From: Lepus europaeus
Lineage: Eukaryota > Chordata > Mammalia > Lagomorpha > Leporidae
Reading direction: 5' to 3'
Assembly (NCBI RefSeq): GCF_033115175.1
Contig: NC_084836.1
Span: forward strand, 69,859,297-69,923,296
Length of the DNA: 64,000 bases
The translations under genes were made by a program, and so were the position numbers. This document shows positions 11,681-23,884 of the stretch, piece by piece. The notes beneath the pieces are model-generated. The model saw only the letters and a program-made list of their open reading frames with translations. It ran no database searches and was not told the DNA's origin. The stretch's first letter is position 1; every line of letters starts with the position of its first letter.

Positions 11681-12017
11681 GGGCTGGCACCATGGCACAG
11701 TAGGTTAACCCTCTGCCTGCGGCGCAGGCATCCCATATGGGCACCGGTTCTAGTCCTGGCTGCTTCTCTTCCAATCCAACTGTCTGCTGTGGCCTGGGAA
11801 AGCAGCAGAAGATGACCCAGCTGCTTGGGTCCCTGCACCCACATGGGAGACCTAGAGGAAGCTCCTGGCTCCTGGCTTCAGATCAGCCCAGCTCTGGCCG
11901 TTTCAGCCATTTGGGAATGAACCAGTGGATGGAAGACATCTCTCTCTCTCTCCCTCTCTCTGTCTGTAACTCTTCCTCTCAAATAAATAAATAAATAAAT
12001 AAATCTTATAAAAAAAG
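11681..12017 (+). mobile_element. C-SINE
   Basis: Starts agggctggcaccatggcacag; (AAAT)n tail at about 11981-12004. Confidence 0.9.
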
Positions 12018-12019
12018 AA

Positions 12020-12108
12020 GCAGGCATCTGGAACTCAAACCAACACTCTGAATTGGGATGCCAGAGTCCCAAGTGGTGGCTTAATCTGCTGGGCCACCAC
12101 GCTGCCCT
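12020..12108 (-). mobile_element. C-SINE fragment
   Basis: Only the head region of an antisense copy. Confidence 0.6.
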
Positions 12109-12243
12109 CAGCTGAAGTTTTCTGATCAATATTCGAATGACAGTTATCTGTTCCTTTTGTGTAAACTCTTTAGGCTTAAACAAGAAAGAGCATAGCACAA
12201 AAGAAGACATGCAGTCTCATTGTTTGATGTGTTTTTCATCCAG

Positions 12244-14121
12244 TATCCAGAGGTGATCTGTGGAAAACATGGAAAGCAAGAATTATAAAGCATCCCGCCG
12301 CAGCGGATGCTCTAGGCCCAGACCAGATGGTTGTCGATCCATTCACAACAACAACAAAAGTTTCTGAAATCCAGAACATGTTGCAAGAACTCATCGGCAC
12401 AGGGATGGTCAATAAATTAGAAAGGACTGGAATTAAATATATATCATCTACAGTAGTAAATCTCTCAAAAGCCTTGAGTGCCGTAACGGAAGAATCGAGA
12501 GTTGCAAATATCATAGGGAACAGAATGTTTTTTGAGAGATATGAATCCAAAAAAGAGCTCTCCCAAAGGATCATCAAAGACCTCAGCCAGCAGAATGAGG
12601 TGCTGCAACGACAACTTGAGGAGGCAGAAGAAAAGTACAAATCTGTACTAGACAGGAACAAATCTATGTCATTGACCACATATCCAGGAGCATTCACAAA
12701 GCTGGTGACAACGACAATACTTTGGCCAAGGAGTTTGAAAATGTAGGTGAGAAGTGTGAGGAAGGGAGACTGAAGCCTCTGGGGTACACGGGGACTCTGC
12801 ACTTGCATATACAGCCTGGCTGAGATGACCCCAGATTTCACCAAACAGTGCTGCCAACCAGAAGACAAAGAAAACAGGCTTTCCGGAGCTGTCATTGAAG
12901 ATCCAACATACATCCCAAAACATGACAAGATTCCCAACAGCACTGGCGATAAAGGACAACACACAGGAGGCCCCCGTGTCCAAGAAACCTTTGGATCAAA
13001 TTTCAGGGAGACTAACATTGCACGGAGTATGCCAGAGGCCAACAGTAATGACACCAAAATAGAAGAGATTGAGAACAACACAGAAGAAATGACCCAGACG
13101 TCAGCCCGTGGGGTTCTTCCCGTTTACCCACAGCCCCTGAAAAAGCACCACACTCTTAGTGCCGAGCCGTCTAAGGGTCCTCCTACTCCCAGCCAACTCC
13201 AGGACTGAAGGCCCCTCACACACCCAGGTGGCCTCTTAAATCTGGAGTCCCGCCCATCACCCGAAGGACTCCCAGTCTCCGGGCCCCTGTGTCTCCTGGG
13301 CAATCCTGTGCTCCCAGGGCCTCGATCCCTGGAGGGCTCTTGTCTGGGCAGCCTCAGGCACTCCAGCCTCCTGTTCCCACTGAGCAATCACACCCTGTTC
13401 AGGCCCCTTCTGCCCAGGGGCAGCCTGTGACCCCGTTGGCGCTCCCTGGGCAAGTTGTCCCCTCGTGGATCCCTCCCACCTCAGGACATCCGCCCGTGTT
13501 GTGGAATCCCTCAGTCCCTGGGAAGCCCCAGAAAGGCATTCCCTCTTCCATGAGAAAGAAAAGATCAACACACATGTCATTCCTCCACCCTGGTTTCAAG
13601 ACAGCCCGTGTTCCTTTTGCTAAGAACACCCAAATCTTAGTGGTCTCTGACACTTATGGAGAAACTCAGGGCTCTTCCGAAATGGATTCCCAGGTTACCA
13701 GTCACTTTCCTGCAGTACCATCAGCACCTGACAGTGATGAGGGGACCCTCCACTCAATGAGGAGGCCAGGAACATCACGACCTCCTCTTTCTACTCAAGT
13801 ACCCAAAACATCAAAGGTGCCAGCTTCGAAAAGGGACAAGACATCTCCATTACCTCCTGTAGACAAGCAATGGATAGTAATTCCAGTTTCAAGTGGAAGT
13901 ATGCAAGATGATGGTACCCCTTTGTCTCCCCAAGATCTTGAACAGTTAATATTTCATTGATACGGAAGCTCACGATCCTGATGCTATAAATTGGGCCACA
14001 AAATCTTCTGTGCTACACACAATATCTAGGAATCTCATAATGGAGACACTTCATACGGACATGGTTCACCTGGGATACCTGCTCCCCAAGGACATTGCCT
14101 ATGGCTGATCCAGCATGCCAG
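12244..14121 (+). pseudogene. FAM186A: FAM186A-like pseudogene, large exon
   Basis: The exon opens after a good acceptor (gtttttcatccag). From 12246 the frame reads GDLWKTWKARIIKHP, then GPDQMVVDP, TKVSEIQNMLQELIG, KYISSTVVNLSKALS and ELSQRIIKDLSQQNEVLQRQ, which matches the coiled-coil region of FAM186A (from memory, human has DQLATNTKVSEIQGMLQELIG). This frame stops at 12744-12746. Homology then changes frame several times (12825-13208, 13225-13960, 13955-14110) and includes a proline-rich PGQ/APR repeat area and an ending with the segment DPDAINWA. A donor AG|gtaact lies at 14121. At least four frameshifts make it non-coding. Compared with human FAM186A the very long repeat region is mostly missing. 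Introns are retained, so this is a duplicated rather than a retroposed copy. FAM186A is a testis-biased protein of unknown biochemical function. Confidence 0.8.
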
Positions 14122-14514
14122 GTAACTAATTCTCCAATGAGCTGGTGTAGTTATATATTCAGTTTTCTGGTGTAGTCCCAATATCAAATATCCTCCCTCA
14201 TCGCCCTAGAAGCATATTCACATTTGTGAGAGCATATGTTCCGAAAGAATCTTTTAGAGAAGATCTGTAGGATGGAAGCTTGTGTAGCATAGCAAAAAGA
14301 GACCCTTTTAAAGGAATCAGAAATGGCAATAACAAGATGCATCTCCTTCATTTCTATCTTTGGCAGAGATATGAACATATGTTTTGAGATCATGGTTGAT
14401 CTCAAAAGATCCACTCCAAAAGACTGTAGATGTCAGCCAGTTCTAATTTCCACCTTCAGTGCATCAGATGGTGTATGATAGTTGTTTCTCTTAAAATAGA
14501 CTAATATTTCATTT
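14122..14514 (+). other. Intron of FAM186A-like pseudogene, nothing else recognised
   Basis: No frame with homology and no repeat assigned. Confidence 0.4.
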
Positions 14515-14828
14515 TGTATTCATTTGACAGAGAATGGGAGAGAGAGAAATAGTGTGCTGCTCTTCTGCTAGTTCACTCCCCAAATGCCCACAATGGGCAG
14601 GGGTGGCCCAGGGCGAAAGCTGGGAGGCAGGAATAAAATCAGGTCTCATGGGTGGCAGAGACTCAGCTGCGTGCATCATTACCACTGCCTCCCATGGTCT
14701 ACAGTAGCAGGAAGCTGGAATCAGGAGGCAGAGGTGGGTGTGAAGCCCAGGCACTCTGATATGGGAGATGGGAATGCTAACCACCAGTTTAACCAGCGGC
14801 TGTACTGCCAGGTCAAATGTCGGCCCCA
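14515..14828 (-). mobile_element. C-SINE, old
   Basis: Antisense copy ending gtcggcccc. Confidence 0.8.
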
Positions 14829-14852
14829 GGAGATGTGTGACTTTTAAAATGT

Positions 14853-15150
14853 GAGATGGAGACTGATGCATGGCCTAGCATTTAAGACACCAATTAGGAT
14901 GCTCATGTCCCATATCAGAATAAGTGGGTCGAATCCATGGATCCAACTTCTGATTCTGATCCTGTTTTCTGCTAACGTAGATCAGGGAGGCAGAGGTGAT
15001 GGTCAAGGGACTGGGTTCCTGACACCATATGGAAGACCTGGGTTGAATGCCCAGCTCCCAGTTTAGCACAGCCATCACCTACCATTGTCGCAGGTATTTC
15101 TGGAAGTAAACCAGCAAACAGGGACTGACTTGATCTCTCAAATAAGTATT
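14853..15150 (+). mobile_element. C-SINE, old
   Basis: Diverged sense copy (gatgcatggcctagcattta). Confidence 0.65.
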
Positions 15151-15171
15151 TCTCTAAAGCGTTGAGTTTAT

Positions 15172-15345
15172 TTTTCAAAAAATTTGTTCATTTTATCTAC
15201 TTGAGAGAGAGACACAGATTCCCATCCACAAAGTGCACCATCAATAGAAAGCTGCCCTTGGAAGCTATAAGAAGCCACAGAACCCAAGCACCCTGATGTG
15301 TGATGGCAACCTCCCCAGGTGTCAACCAGATGCCCACCCCAATAA
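15172..15345 (-). mobile_element. C-SINE fragment, old
   Basis: Antisense tail and body; head degraded. Confidence 0.55.
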
Positions 15346-15349
15346 GGAA

Positions 15350-15710
15350 AAACATTTTGATAACAACTACCAGGAGGTATTAACAAACTTTTTGCTCATT
15401 GCCAGTATGAAAGGGGAAATCTGGCATTTCATTGTTTTCTTTGTATTTCTTTGTTTTGGGGTAGGTTCAGTAATTTCCGCTAGATTTCAGGGCCATTTGC
15501 ATTTCATTTCCTGTGATGACTATATTCAAATACTTTGTCCATTTTTCAATTGAATTGTCAAGGTTTCATAAAAGACTTGCATCTCCCGTTCAGATATTTG
15601 GAAAATTAGCCCCTTTCATAATGAGAGTGGCCTGGTGTATTCTGAGATATATTTCACTTTTTTTTGGATTTCTTTTGGTACTTTTAAGGTTGTTTATTCA
15701 GGTTTTTTGA
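15350..15710 (-). mobile_element. Old LINE-1 fragment (antisense)
   Basis: Matches the conserved antisense L1 pattern of the ORF2-3'UTR boundary (gccatttgcatttcatttcc, tttgtccatttttcaattg), diverged. Confidence 0.5.
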
Positions 15711-15715
15711 TTGTC

Positions 15716-16325
15716 ATTTGCAACAAAATGGATAAATCTGGAAAACATCAGACTTAGTGAAATAAGCCTGGCTGGCGCCATGGCTTAACAGGCTAATCCT
15801 CCACCTTGCGGTGCCGGCACACCAGGTTCTAGTCCTGGTTGTGGCGCCGGATTCCATCCCGGTTGCCTCTCTTCCAGGCCAGCTCTCTGCTATGGCCCGG
15901 GAAGGCAGTGGAGGATGGCCCAAGTGCTTGGGCCCTGCACCCCATGGGAGACCAGGAGAAGCACCTGGCTCCTGGCTTCGGATCAGCGCGATACATCGGC
16001 CGCAGCGGCCATTGGAGGGTGAACCAATGGCAAAAAGGAAGACCTTTCTCTCTGTCTCTCTCTCTCTCACTATCCACTCTACCTGTCAAAAATAAATAAA
16101 TAAATAAATAAGCCAGGCCCAAAGGGACAAATACCATATATTCTCCCTGACCTGTAATAACTAATAGATCACCTAAAAGGCAATCTGTAGAAGTGAATTG
16201 ACAATTTGAGAAGCAATGATTTGAACAGCCCTTGTCTCAACTGTCAAGGAACAGGATTTTTTTGTACTATTTGTTGAGCTCTTAACATAGTTAATCATGT
16301 GTATAAAGTCAATTGAAAATCTTGG
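15716..16325 (+). mobile_element. LINE-1 3' fragment interrupted by a SINE
   Basis: Sense L1 3' end (caacaaaatggataaatctg ... gggacaaataccatatattc) split at 15770 by a CSINE2 copy, with aataagcc duplicated on both sides. Confidence 0.75.
15770..16104 (+). mobile_element. C-SINE, young CSINE2-like, inside L1
   Basis: Starts ggctggcgccatggcttaac and ends with (AAAT)n. Target duplication aataagcc. Confidence 0.95.
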
Positions 16326-17900
16326 TAAAAAATAAGAGTGGGTGTGGGGAAAAAGGGACACTAACCCACTGTTGGTGGGAATGCAAACTGGTTAAGCCAC
16401 TATGGAAGTCTGTCTGGAGATTCCTCAGAAACCTGAACATAACCCTACCATACAACCCAGCCATCCCACTCCTTGGAATTTACCCAAAGGAAATTAATTT
16501 GGCAAATAAAAAAGCCATCTGCACATTAATGTTTATTGCAGCTCAATTCACAATAGCTAAGACCTGGAACCAACCCAAATGCCCATCAACAGTAGACTGG
16601 ATAAAGAAATTATGGGACATGTACTCCATAGAATACTATACAGCAGTAAGAAACAACGAAACCCAGTCATTTGCAACAAGATGGAGCAATCTGGAAAACA
16701 TCATGCTGAGTGAATTAAGCCAGTCCCAAAGAGACAAATATCATTTGTTTTCCCTGATCGGTGACAACTGAGCGCCAAAGGGGAAACCTGTTAAGTGAAA
16801 TGGACACTATAAAAAAAAAAATAAGAGTGGGAATAAGAGAGCCAGGAGGAAGGGGGGTGGAGGTTTGGGTAGGAAGGAGGCCATGGTTGAAAGAATCACC
16901 ATATTCCTAAAGTTGTAACTTTGAAGTGTATGAAGTTTGTAACTGTAAAGCTATATAGTTCTGCATACATTCCTACAGACTTACTTCTGAGGGTACAGTT
17001 TATAAACTTGCCATGGGACTCCATATCCCCTTAGCTAGGTGGTAAAAATACCATCTTATGTGTTACATTGATCATGTGGATAGGATTAAGTGTTAAAGTG
17101 ATCATATAGATAGGATTAAGTGTTTGGTAATAATAATAGATAGAATTCAAAAGGAGAGAATGTCCAACATGGGAAGCAGTCCACACAGCAGACTCACAGA
17201 ATGATAATCGCTTTAAGTAGCACTCTGACCTCAGAATCAGCCCTTAAGGAATTCTGGTCTGGCTGAAAAGACTGCAGAGCATTTCAGTCATAGAAAGCCA
17301 GGACACTGTGGCAAAAAGTATCCTACATGAAGGACTTTTGTGGATGAGACCCCAGTGGGAACAAGTGGTCATCAAAGAAGGTGGTACTTTTCTCAGAAGG
17401 GAGGAGAGAACTTCTACTTTGCTTGTGGCCTTGTCGAAATACTGACAGAGCTTGTGGATTTAAAGGTTTCCATAGGCTGGGCAGCTCAGGTCAAGAGCTT
17501 TAGGTGAACACTGATGTCAAACATAAGAGTGTTAACTGTTAAATTAACAACAGGAGTCACTGTGCACTTACTTCCCATGCAGAACCTCTGTCCTCAAAGA
17601 GTTGTATTATGAGAGTTAACAGTAAAACTTGTTCTCAAAGATTTATTTCATTTTAGTGTAGTAAGTGGAGGATATTCTTATGTCTTGTAAGTTATGCTTA
17701 CGTGTCCAACTCCACTGCTTGTGTTCATAGGTGCTTCCTTAATCAATGATAAAACTCATTCTCAAGGACTTACTTTCTTTTAATGTATTAAGTGGAGGAT
17801 ATTCTTATGTTTCATAGGTTATAGTTATGTCTAAGTGCTCACAAAAGATGTATCATTCTTGGGTCCTTCTTTAAAGTTAATTAAGTTTCTAAAAAAAAGA
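16326..17900 (+). mobile_element. LINE-1: end of ORF2 plus 3'UTR
   Basis: 16340-16771 translates as the L1 ORF2 C-terminal region (GTLTHCWWECKLVKPLW, NPAIPLLGIYP, FTIAKTWNQPKCPS, WIKKLWDMYSIEYY), ending at a stop near 16769. The rest is rabbit L1 3'UTR with a G-rich stretch at about 16845-16885. Within the UTR, a segment around 17655-17680 (taagtggaggatattcttat) recurs at about 17797-17820, an imperfect internal duplication of about 140 bp. Confidence 0.8.
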
Positions 17901-17904
17901 AGTG

Positions 17905-18230
17905 AAATTAACTTCGAGATGCAATAATTTTGAACAGCCTTAGTCTAGACTATTGAACAGTTTTTGTGTGCAAATTGTTGAACTCTTTACTGAATATAGA
18001 GGTGGTCTCTGTGTATAAGTTTAATTGTAAATGTATCATAGTGGAGAAGGGGTTTGGGAATGGAAGAGGGAGGAGGAAGAAGGATGGGAGTGTGGGTAGG
18101 AGAGTGGGTATGGTATAGTGGGAAGAATCACCGTATTCTTAAAGTTGAACTTATGAAATGCATGGAGTTTGTATTCCTTATATAAAAGGTTTCCTTGGGG
18201 AGAAAAAAAGAAAAAAATAAAAAAGCTATG
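17905..18230 (+). mobile_element. LINE-1 3' end fragment
   Basis: Repeats the terminal L1 pattern (agtgtgggtaggagagtggg ... gaatcaccgtattcttaaag) with an A-rich end. Confidence 0.7.
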
Positions 18231-18943
18231 AATGTGCATACACAAAATGGAAGATCATATACCAAAATATCAACAGTTTTTACTTCTGTTTAGTGATTAA
18301 ATTTTCTCTTTGTTTTTGTGCATTTTTCAAAACATTATTTATGAAACAAAAAGAAAAACAAGGTTCTGTTGAAACAGTTCCTATGTGTCAGGAGTTAAGA
18401 AACCAGAAGTTATAAAAATCAAGGTGTGAAACCCATGGCAGGCTCAACAAGGAAAACAGTGGTCAAGCCCAGAGGTGGAACATTGTTCTTTCATCCTGGG
18501 ACTGCTGTGTATCGGACCATTGACTCTGTAGCTGATTTTCCCAGTGCATGCAATGGAACTCTATTAGCTGGCAGAACAATAGTACTATGCTAGCAACTTT
18601 GGTTTTGAATTGTCACAAACTAAAACTCTTTTGTAGTTAAATACTACACAAAACAAAAAAATCAAGGGCTCCTGCCACACACACACACACACACACACCT
18701 GATAAACCCCTGATTGTTCATTTTCAATTTTCACAAACCTGTTTTTTGTTTCATGTGCCTAGAAGAGGTAATTTTTTTAACAGACAAATGTTACTTCACA
18801 CAGCACTGTATCATGCTTTTGCTTTAAGCCTCCTGATAGTCATTCTAGTATTCCAAGTACTGTGTAGAGCTGGAAGAGCAAACCAAACTCCAATCCACTG
18901 TGTGCTAAATACTGGAATGATGAACATCACCATTCTGTTTCCT
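18231..18943. other. Unassigned intronic sequence with (AC)n
   Basis: No coding homology found. A perfect (AC)n tract lies at about 18678-18699. Confidence 0.4.
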
Positions 18944-18960
18944 AGAAAGGTCTTTGCTGG

Positions 18961-19505
18961 AACAGGCCATCAAAGAAGGAGGTACCTTTCTCTGAAGGGA
19001 GGAGAGAACTACCACTTTGATTACGGCCTTGTCTAAATAAGGTCGGAGTTTGTGAACTCAAGAGGCTTCCATAGCTTTGGCAGCTCATGACAAGAGCCTC
19101 GGGTGATTACTGACGTCATAAATAAGAGTGTCAGTTGTTAAATCAACAACAGGAGTCACTGTGCACTTACTCCCCATGTAGGATCTCTGTCTTTAATGTG
19201 TTGTATTATGAGAATTAACGGTAAAACTAGTCTTCAAACAGTACTTTATACTTCGTGTGTCTGTGTGGGTGCAATCTGTTGAAATCTTTACTTAGTATAT
19301 ACTAAGTTGATCTTCTGTATATAAAGATAATTAAAAATGTATCTTATTGAAGAATGGGATGGAAGAGGGAGTAGGAAATGGGATGGTTTGTGGGTGGGAG
19401 GGTGGTTATGGAAGGAAAAACCTCTATAATCCAAAAGTTGTACTTTCAAAATTTATATTTACAAATAACAGTTTTCTAAAAAAAAAATGGAAAAACAACA
19501 AAAAA
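18961..19505 (+). mobile_element. LINE-1 3'-end insertion with 17-bp target duplication
   Basis: 545-bp 5'-truncated sense L1 3'UTR ending in an A-rich tail. Flanked by a perfect agaaaggtctttgctgg at 18944-18960 and 19506-19522, the hallmark of target-primed reverse transcription. Confidence 0.9.
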
Positions 19506-19522
19506 AGAAAGGTCTTTGCTGG

Positions 19523-20019
19523 GTCACCAAATATTTCTGTATTTATGTAAATGAGGTCAGCATTCTCAATCCTGCATCTCCCACAGCCCGCCCTGTTACG
19601 TAGCCTGAATTTCATGCTCTTAATAAAAATGGCACTCAGACAGGATCCATGTTCATAGCTGGAAAACCAGTAACGTATGAAAGTGATGCCACCTTTCTCC
19701 TAAGCTGCTTCCTGGGTGCTTCCCAGGGTGCTCCCTCTCTTATACTGTAGTGTTTTCAGGAGGGCTCAAAAACTCCATGAAGACCTAGTAACAACTAAAC
19801 CAAACAACAAACAGTATTTTGTGTATTACCACCACCTGTCAGTACATAAGGTCACCTAAAAGCAAGCTGGTATAGCAACCCATGCAATGAAGGACACAAA
19901 AAGAGCTGTGTAAAAATTAAGAAAGAGTTATGTTAAGAGTTAAAACAACCAAGAAGACATGTATTTAAAATTAATTTATTACATCATCCAATCAAAAATA
20001 AAAAACATTCCTTGCTTTA
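19523..20019. other. Unassigned sequence
   Basis: No recognisable frame or repeat. Confidence 0.35.
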
Positions 20020-21114
20020 CCCTTGAGCAACCAAGAGACTTTATTTTATATATCCCAAAATCTCAAAAATAAGAAAGAGACTCGGCAGAAATTACAGTGT
20101 CCCTTGTTGACAGCGTGAACCAATGTATGCTCTCATTAGATCTGTTCAGATTGAAAGTCTGTGAAAATTTCTTTGCTAGAATAAGGAAAAAAATGTCGTT
20201 TCAGGACAGAGTTACTCATGATAAAAGGAAGGGTTGTGTTCATGGAGAGAGCTGCCTGTGGTCAGGTGATTTCTTGCCAATGTTTTTGGAGACTATGTAC
20301 TTCTGAACTCTCCAGGTTTTCTGGTAGCTCAGTCTACTGCTGCCTCCTCTTTTTATGCCTGTCCTCATTGCTGTTCACATTCTGATCAAAAGGAGGCACA
20401 ATGAAACCATAAGTCAGTGCAACCTGAGGCAAATTTAAGTTACAAACATTAAAGATGTTTCGGATGATGGGAATCATGAGCTCATATGTAAGACTTGTAT
20501 GCTTCCTGGGCTGACATATGAAGAAAGTAAGTCTTTAAAAAAAAGTCAGAAATTTTAGACCAAGAAATGTCAAATTCATTTAATGGGACCTTGGACTGCT
20601 TGAAGTAATGAAGGAAACCCAGTCCTTCTGGGTAAAAAGAGGCAAGGCGTGCCCTCGCCTGTGTAGGCCCCGGCTGTTCTACACAGCGTGTATATTCCTT
20701 AGGGCACCTGAGGGTCACACTGAGCAGTCTCGTCGACTTCAGGACGAGCCGGCCCTCTCGCTGCCCCAGATGTGCGCAGCAGCATCCCGAGTCTGCACTG
20801 CACAGCTGGAAGAAGGCGGTCGTTTGCTGCTTTTGCTTCTGGGTTCTATTAATGGCCAAGACACACAAGTGAACGTAGGTCAGCAGCTCAAAGTTGTGTT
20901 TCATACAACAGGATGAAAGGGTCACCAGCTTCCCTTTGCATTCTTTTCAGAGAATGTAAAGAGCTGGAGAAACGCCTTTTCTGACGGGCAAATGGCATAT
21001 CCCTGCTCAGGACCATCCACTGTTGAATTGTCCTCATCATCAACATCAACACACAGCTCCTTGTCCAGAGAAATCCTCTCCAGATCTTCAGATGTTTGAG
21101 CTTGTGTGGTGGAG
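20020..21114 (-). pseudogene. DDX18: DDX18 retrocopy A, 3' half
   Basis: Reading the minus strand, this is the C-terminal half and 3'UTR of the nucleolar DEAD-box helicase DDX18, intronless and broken by frameshifts. Recognisable pieces include NRTQKQKQQTTAFFQLC, PKEYTRCVEQ, FKQSKVPLNEFDISWSKIS and YFLHMSAQEAYKSYI. The helicase motif VI area is out of frame. The tail at about 20020-20350 corresponds to the glycine/lysine-rich C-terminus and UTR. The 5' half continues at 24269 after a SINE fragment and an ERV that replaced about 70 bp. The 360 bp at 20625-20984 are almost identical to copy B at 33 kb. Functional DDX18 acts in ribosome biogenesis; this copy cannot. Confidence 0.88.
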
Positions 21115-21193
21115 GAAGCTCCTGGCTCCTGACTTCATAAAGGCAGAGCTCCAGTCACTTTGGCCAATTGGCGAGAAAACCAGCGGATGGAAG

Positions 21194-21233
<40 letters not shown>

Positions 21234-21294
21234 GTGTGTATGTGTGTGTGTGTGAGAAAATCTGCCTTTCAAGTAAATAAATAAATCTTTTTCA
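21115..21294 (+). mobile_element. C-SINE 3' half
   Basis: Starts within the body at gaagctcctggctcctgac and carries (CT)n, (TG)n and aagtaaataaataaatc. Head absent. Confidence 0.85.
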
Positions 21295-22264
21295 TATTTA
21301 CATGTAGTTATTGATACGCCGGATTCAATTGGGCCACCCCTTTAAGAGGAGAGTCCTCCAAACCTGTCATTTAACATTTATGTGCTGCCACGGCTTTAAT
21401 GGGAATGCCGTTCCAGGCAAGAACTGATAACAGCCCTGTTTACATTTCCTTGACTTCCCACCATTTCTGCACCTTTTGGGATATTAAACTTGTTCATGGT
21501 ATTCCTTATAATTCTACAGGTCAGGCCATTACGGAGTGGGCCCATCGAACAATTAACACACTTCAGAAACAAATAAAGTAAGGGGGAACACCCCCAGGGG
21601 GGGTAAGGGCTGCTACAGCCATTTGTCTGTTCACACTTAACCATATTACATAGTTTTCAAAATTCGATTCTATCCTCAACGCTGCTACCCAGCTCCATGG
21701 CATTCTCCACCAGGTTCCACTCAGCCTCGACCTTTGGTGTCTTATAAGGAGTCCCCAGACCCTAGCTGGAAAGGTTCTGTTTCACTAATACCTGGGGGAG
21801 GGGTTATGCTTCAGTCTTGTGCCCTGTAGGTCCTGTTTGGATTCCACTGGCTACGTTTGACCTGCCCGAAACCGTGAGCTGGTCCCAGCGGCCGCAGATG
21901 GCTCTTGAAGAAGAAAATCGCCCTGCATCATGTGGACCTCGACCAGTGACAGCACCCGCCATCAGAAGGCCCAGTAACTCACCTGCTCCTCCAGGTCGTC
22001 GCCCAATTACCTGGGGCATCTCAAAGCACTAGGAGCCGCCCAAAGAAGACTTGCAGTGGAACACACTGAAGAGACACCAGGGACTTTATTTGTTGCCATC
22101 TTACACAGCTTACTTATAACTCTCTCCTGATTCTGTGCTGTATTTTGCCTTGTTGCCTGCACCTGTCTCAACTTGTGGCATGGCCGTGTATACCGAATCT
22201 AACTGTTTGTGTACAGATACTCCTCATTGTTGTTCCTGTTGGTGCTCCTGTTTTTAAATTTTTT

Positions 22265-22627
22265 AAATTTCTTTTATTTATTTTTATTTTTATTTTTGAC
22301 AGGCAGAGTGGACAGTGAGAGAGAGAGACAGAGAGAAAGGTCTTCCTTTTGCCGTTGGTTCACCCTCCAATGGCCGCCGCGGTAGGCGTGCTGCGGCCGG
22401 CGCACTGCGCTGATCCGATGGCAGGAGCCAGGTGCTTCTCCTGGTCTCCCATGGGGTGCAGGGCCCAAGCACTTGGGCCATCCTCCACTGCACTCCCTGG
22501 TCACAGCAGAGAGCTGGCCTGGAAGAGGGGCAACCGGGACAGGATCGGTGCCCCGACCGGGACTAGAACCCAGTGTGCCGGCGCCGCAAGGCGGAGGATT
22601 AGCCTAGTGAGCCGCGGCGCCGGCCAG
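22265..22627 (-). mobile_element. C-SINE, young CSINE2-like, inside ERV
   Basis: Antisense, T-rich tail then gacaggcagagtggacag; head ends gccgcggcgccggcc. Confidence 0.95.
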
Positions 22628-23884
22628 TGCTCCTGTTTTTAAGCATTGCACATGGAATTGTACTCTCCCCTCAGCCTGGGGCTTAGCTTGGATGTTTAAC
22701 AAGAAGCAACTGGATGATCATTGGCTTCAACTTCAGAACCTCCTGAGGCAGGGAACTGGGGGAACCTATGGATGTTTCCTGTGGCAAGAAACAAACAATC
22801 CTAGCAGATGCGAGAATGTGTAGCTGCAGATTGGTAGAGGCCTCTGAGATAGGCCCCCGCATGTTCATTTGTATAAGGTTACTATCACCATTTCTGTTGC
22901 TGGACATCCCACTTTTGACCCTGTTTCTAAGGGCCCTTAGGAATCAAGGCTAACTTATGGATATTCAGCTCATTCAGTATTAAACCAGTAGACACTTGTC
23001 TGAGAGAAGGCAGTTCTCCGTCGGGTGTTCTTGCTCAAAATCTAATAGGTGTGGGCACCACTATTTCTCAATTTGAGAAGGAGACGGATGCTCTCTTGTA
23101 CATTTTTCTAACAACTCCCTTGTTCGTCCTATCCCCTTCCTTCCTATATCCTTTAATCTTCAGAAAAATAAGTTTAGTCAAGTTTAATTCCTCTGTCTTC
23201 CAGCCTCGGGCTGGACTTTTTTATGTGATAATTCCTCTTACCAGGCTTTACCTCCACCTTACTCTGGACTTTGCTCTATAGGTAGAGTGGTCCCCACTGT
23301 GATCCCCCCTTCCACCCTCTAAGTTCATGTTAGTATGGGCAGACATAGATCTATGTCCCCAGACTGTGACGATAATTTCAAGTTGCTAAGTGCGTCTGCC
23401 TCGGCTGTAGTGGCTGCCTTTATTTTACCTGTTTCCCGGTTTGTTTGTGGGAGCCTAGGAAGCCCTAGGATGGCTGGCTTGTATCTTGTCAAAGACAGCT
23501 AAGGCTACTGCTGCAGCAGGATCTCATTTTAACTCAGAATTGAGTCCAGTTAGGGTGGTTTACAAAACCATGCGGCAATTGACTGTTTACTACTTAAACA
23601 TCACATTGGATGGCAACAGTTTCCAGGATTCTGCTGTTTCAATATCAATCATTAATAACTCTAATTTAATTCAAAAGGAAATTGATAACATCAAAGTTGA
23701 AGTTTCTCACTTAAATGTTAAACCTGGATGGTGGCAACAGGGATCCTGGCTGCACTGGCTGCTGCCCTCTGTGGTGCCTGTTAGGATTCTCATCCTGTGT
23801 TTGTGCGGTCCATGCATCATCTTGTGCATATCTGATCTAGTGTCCTGATACTTAAGATCTATGCCTAAAATAAAGAAAGAGGGA

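Noticed and set aside
12236-13081. 281-codon minus-strand frame
   Set aside because: Antisense to the FAM186A-like exon, which has clear homology on the + strand.
16313-16771. Independent 152-codon gene
   Set aside because: It is the L1 ORF2 C-terminus of a 5'-truncated element.
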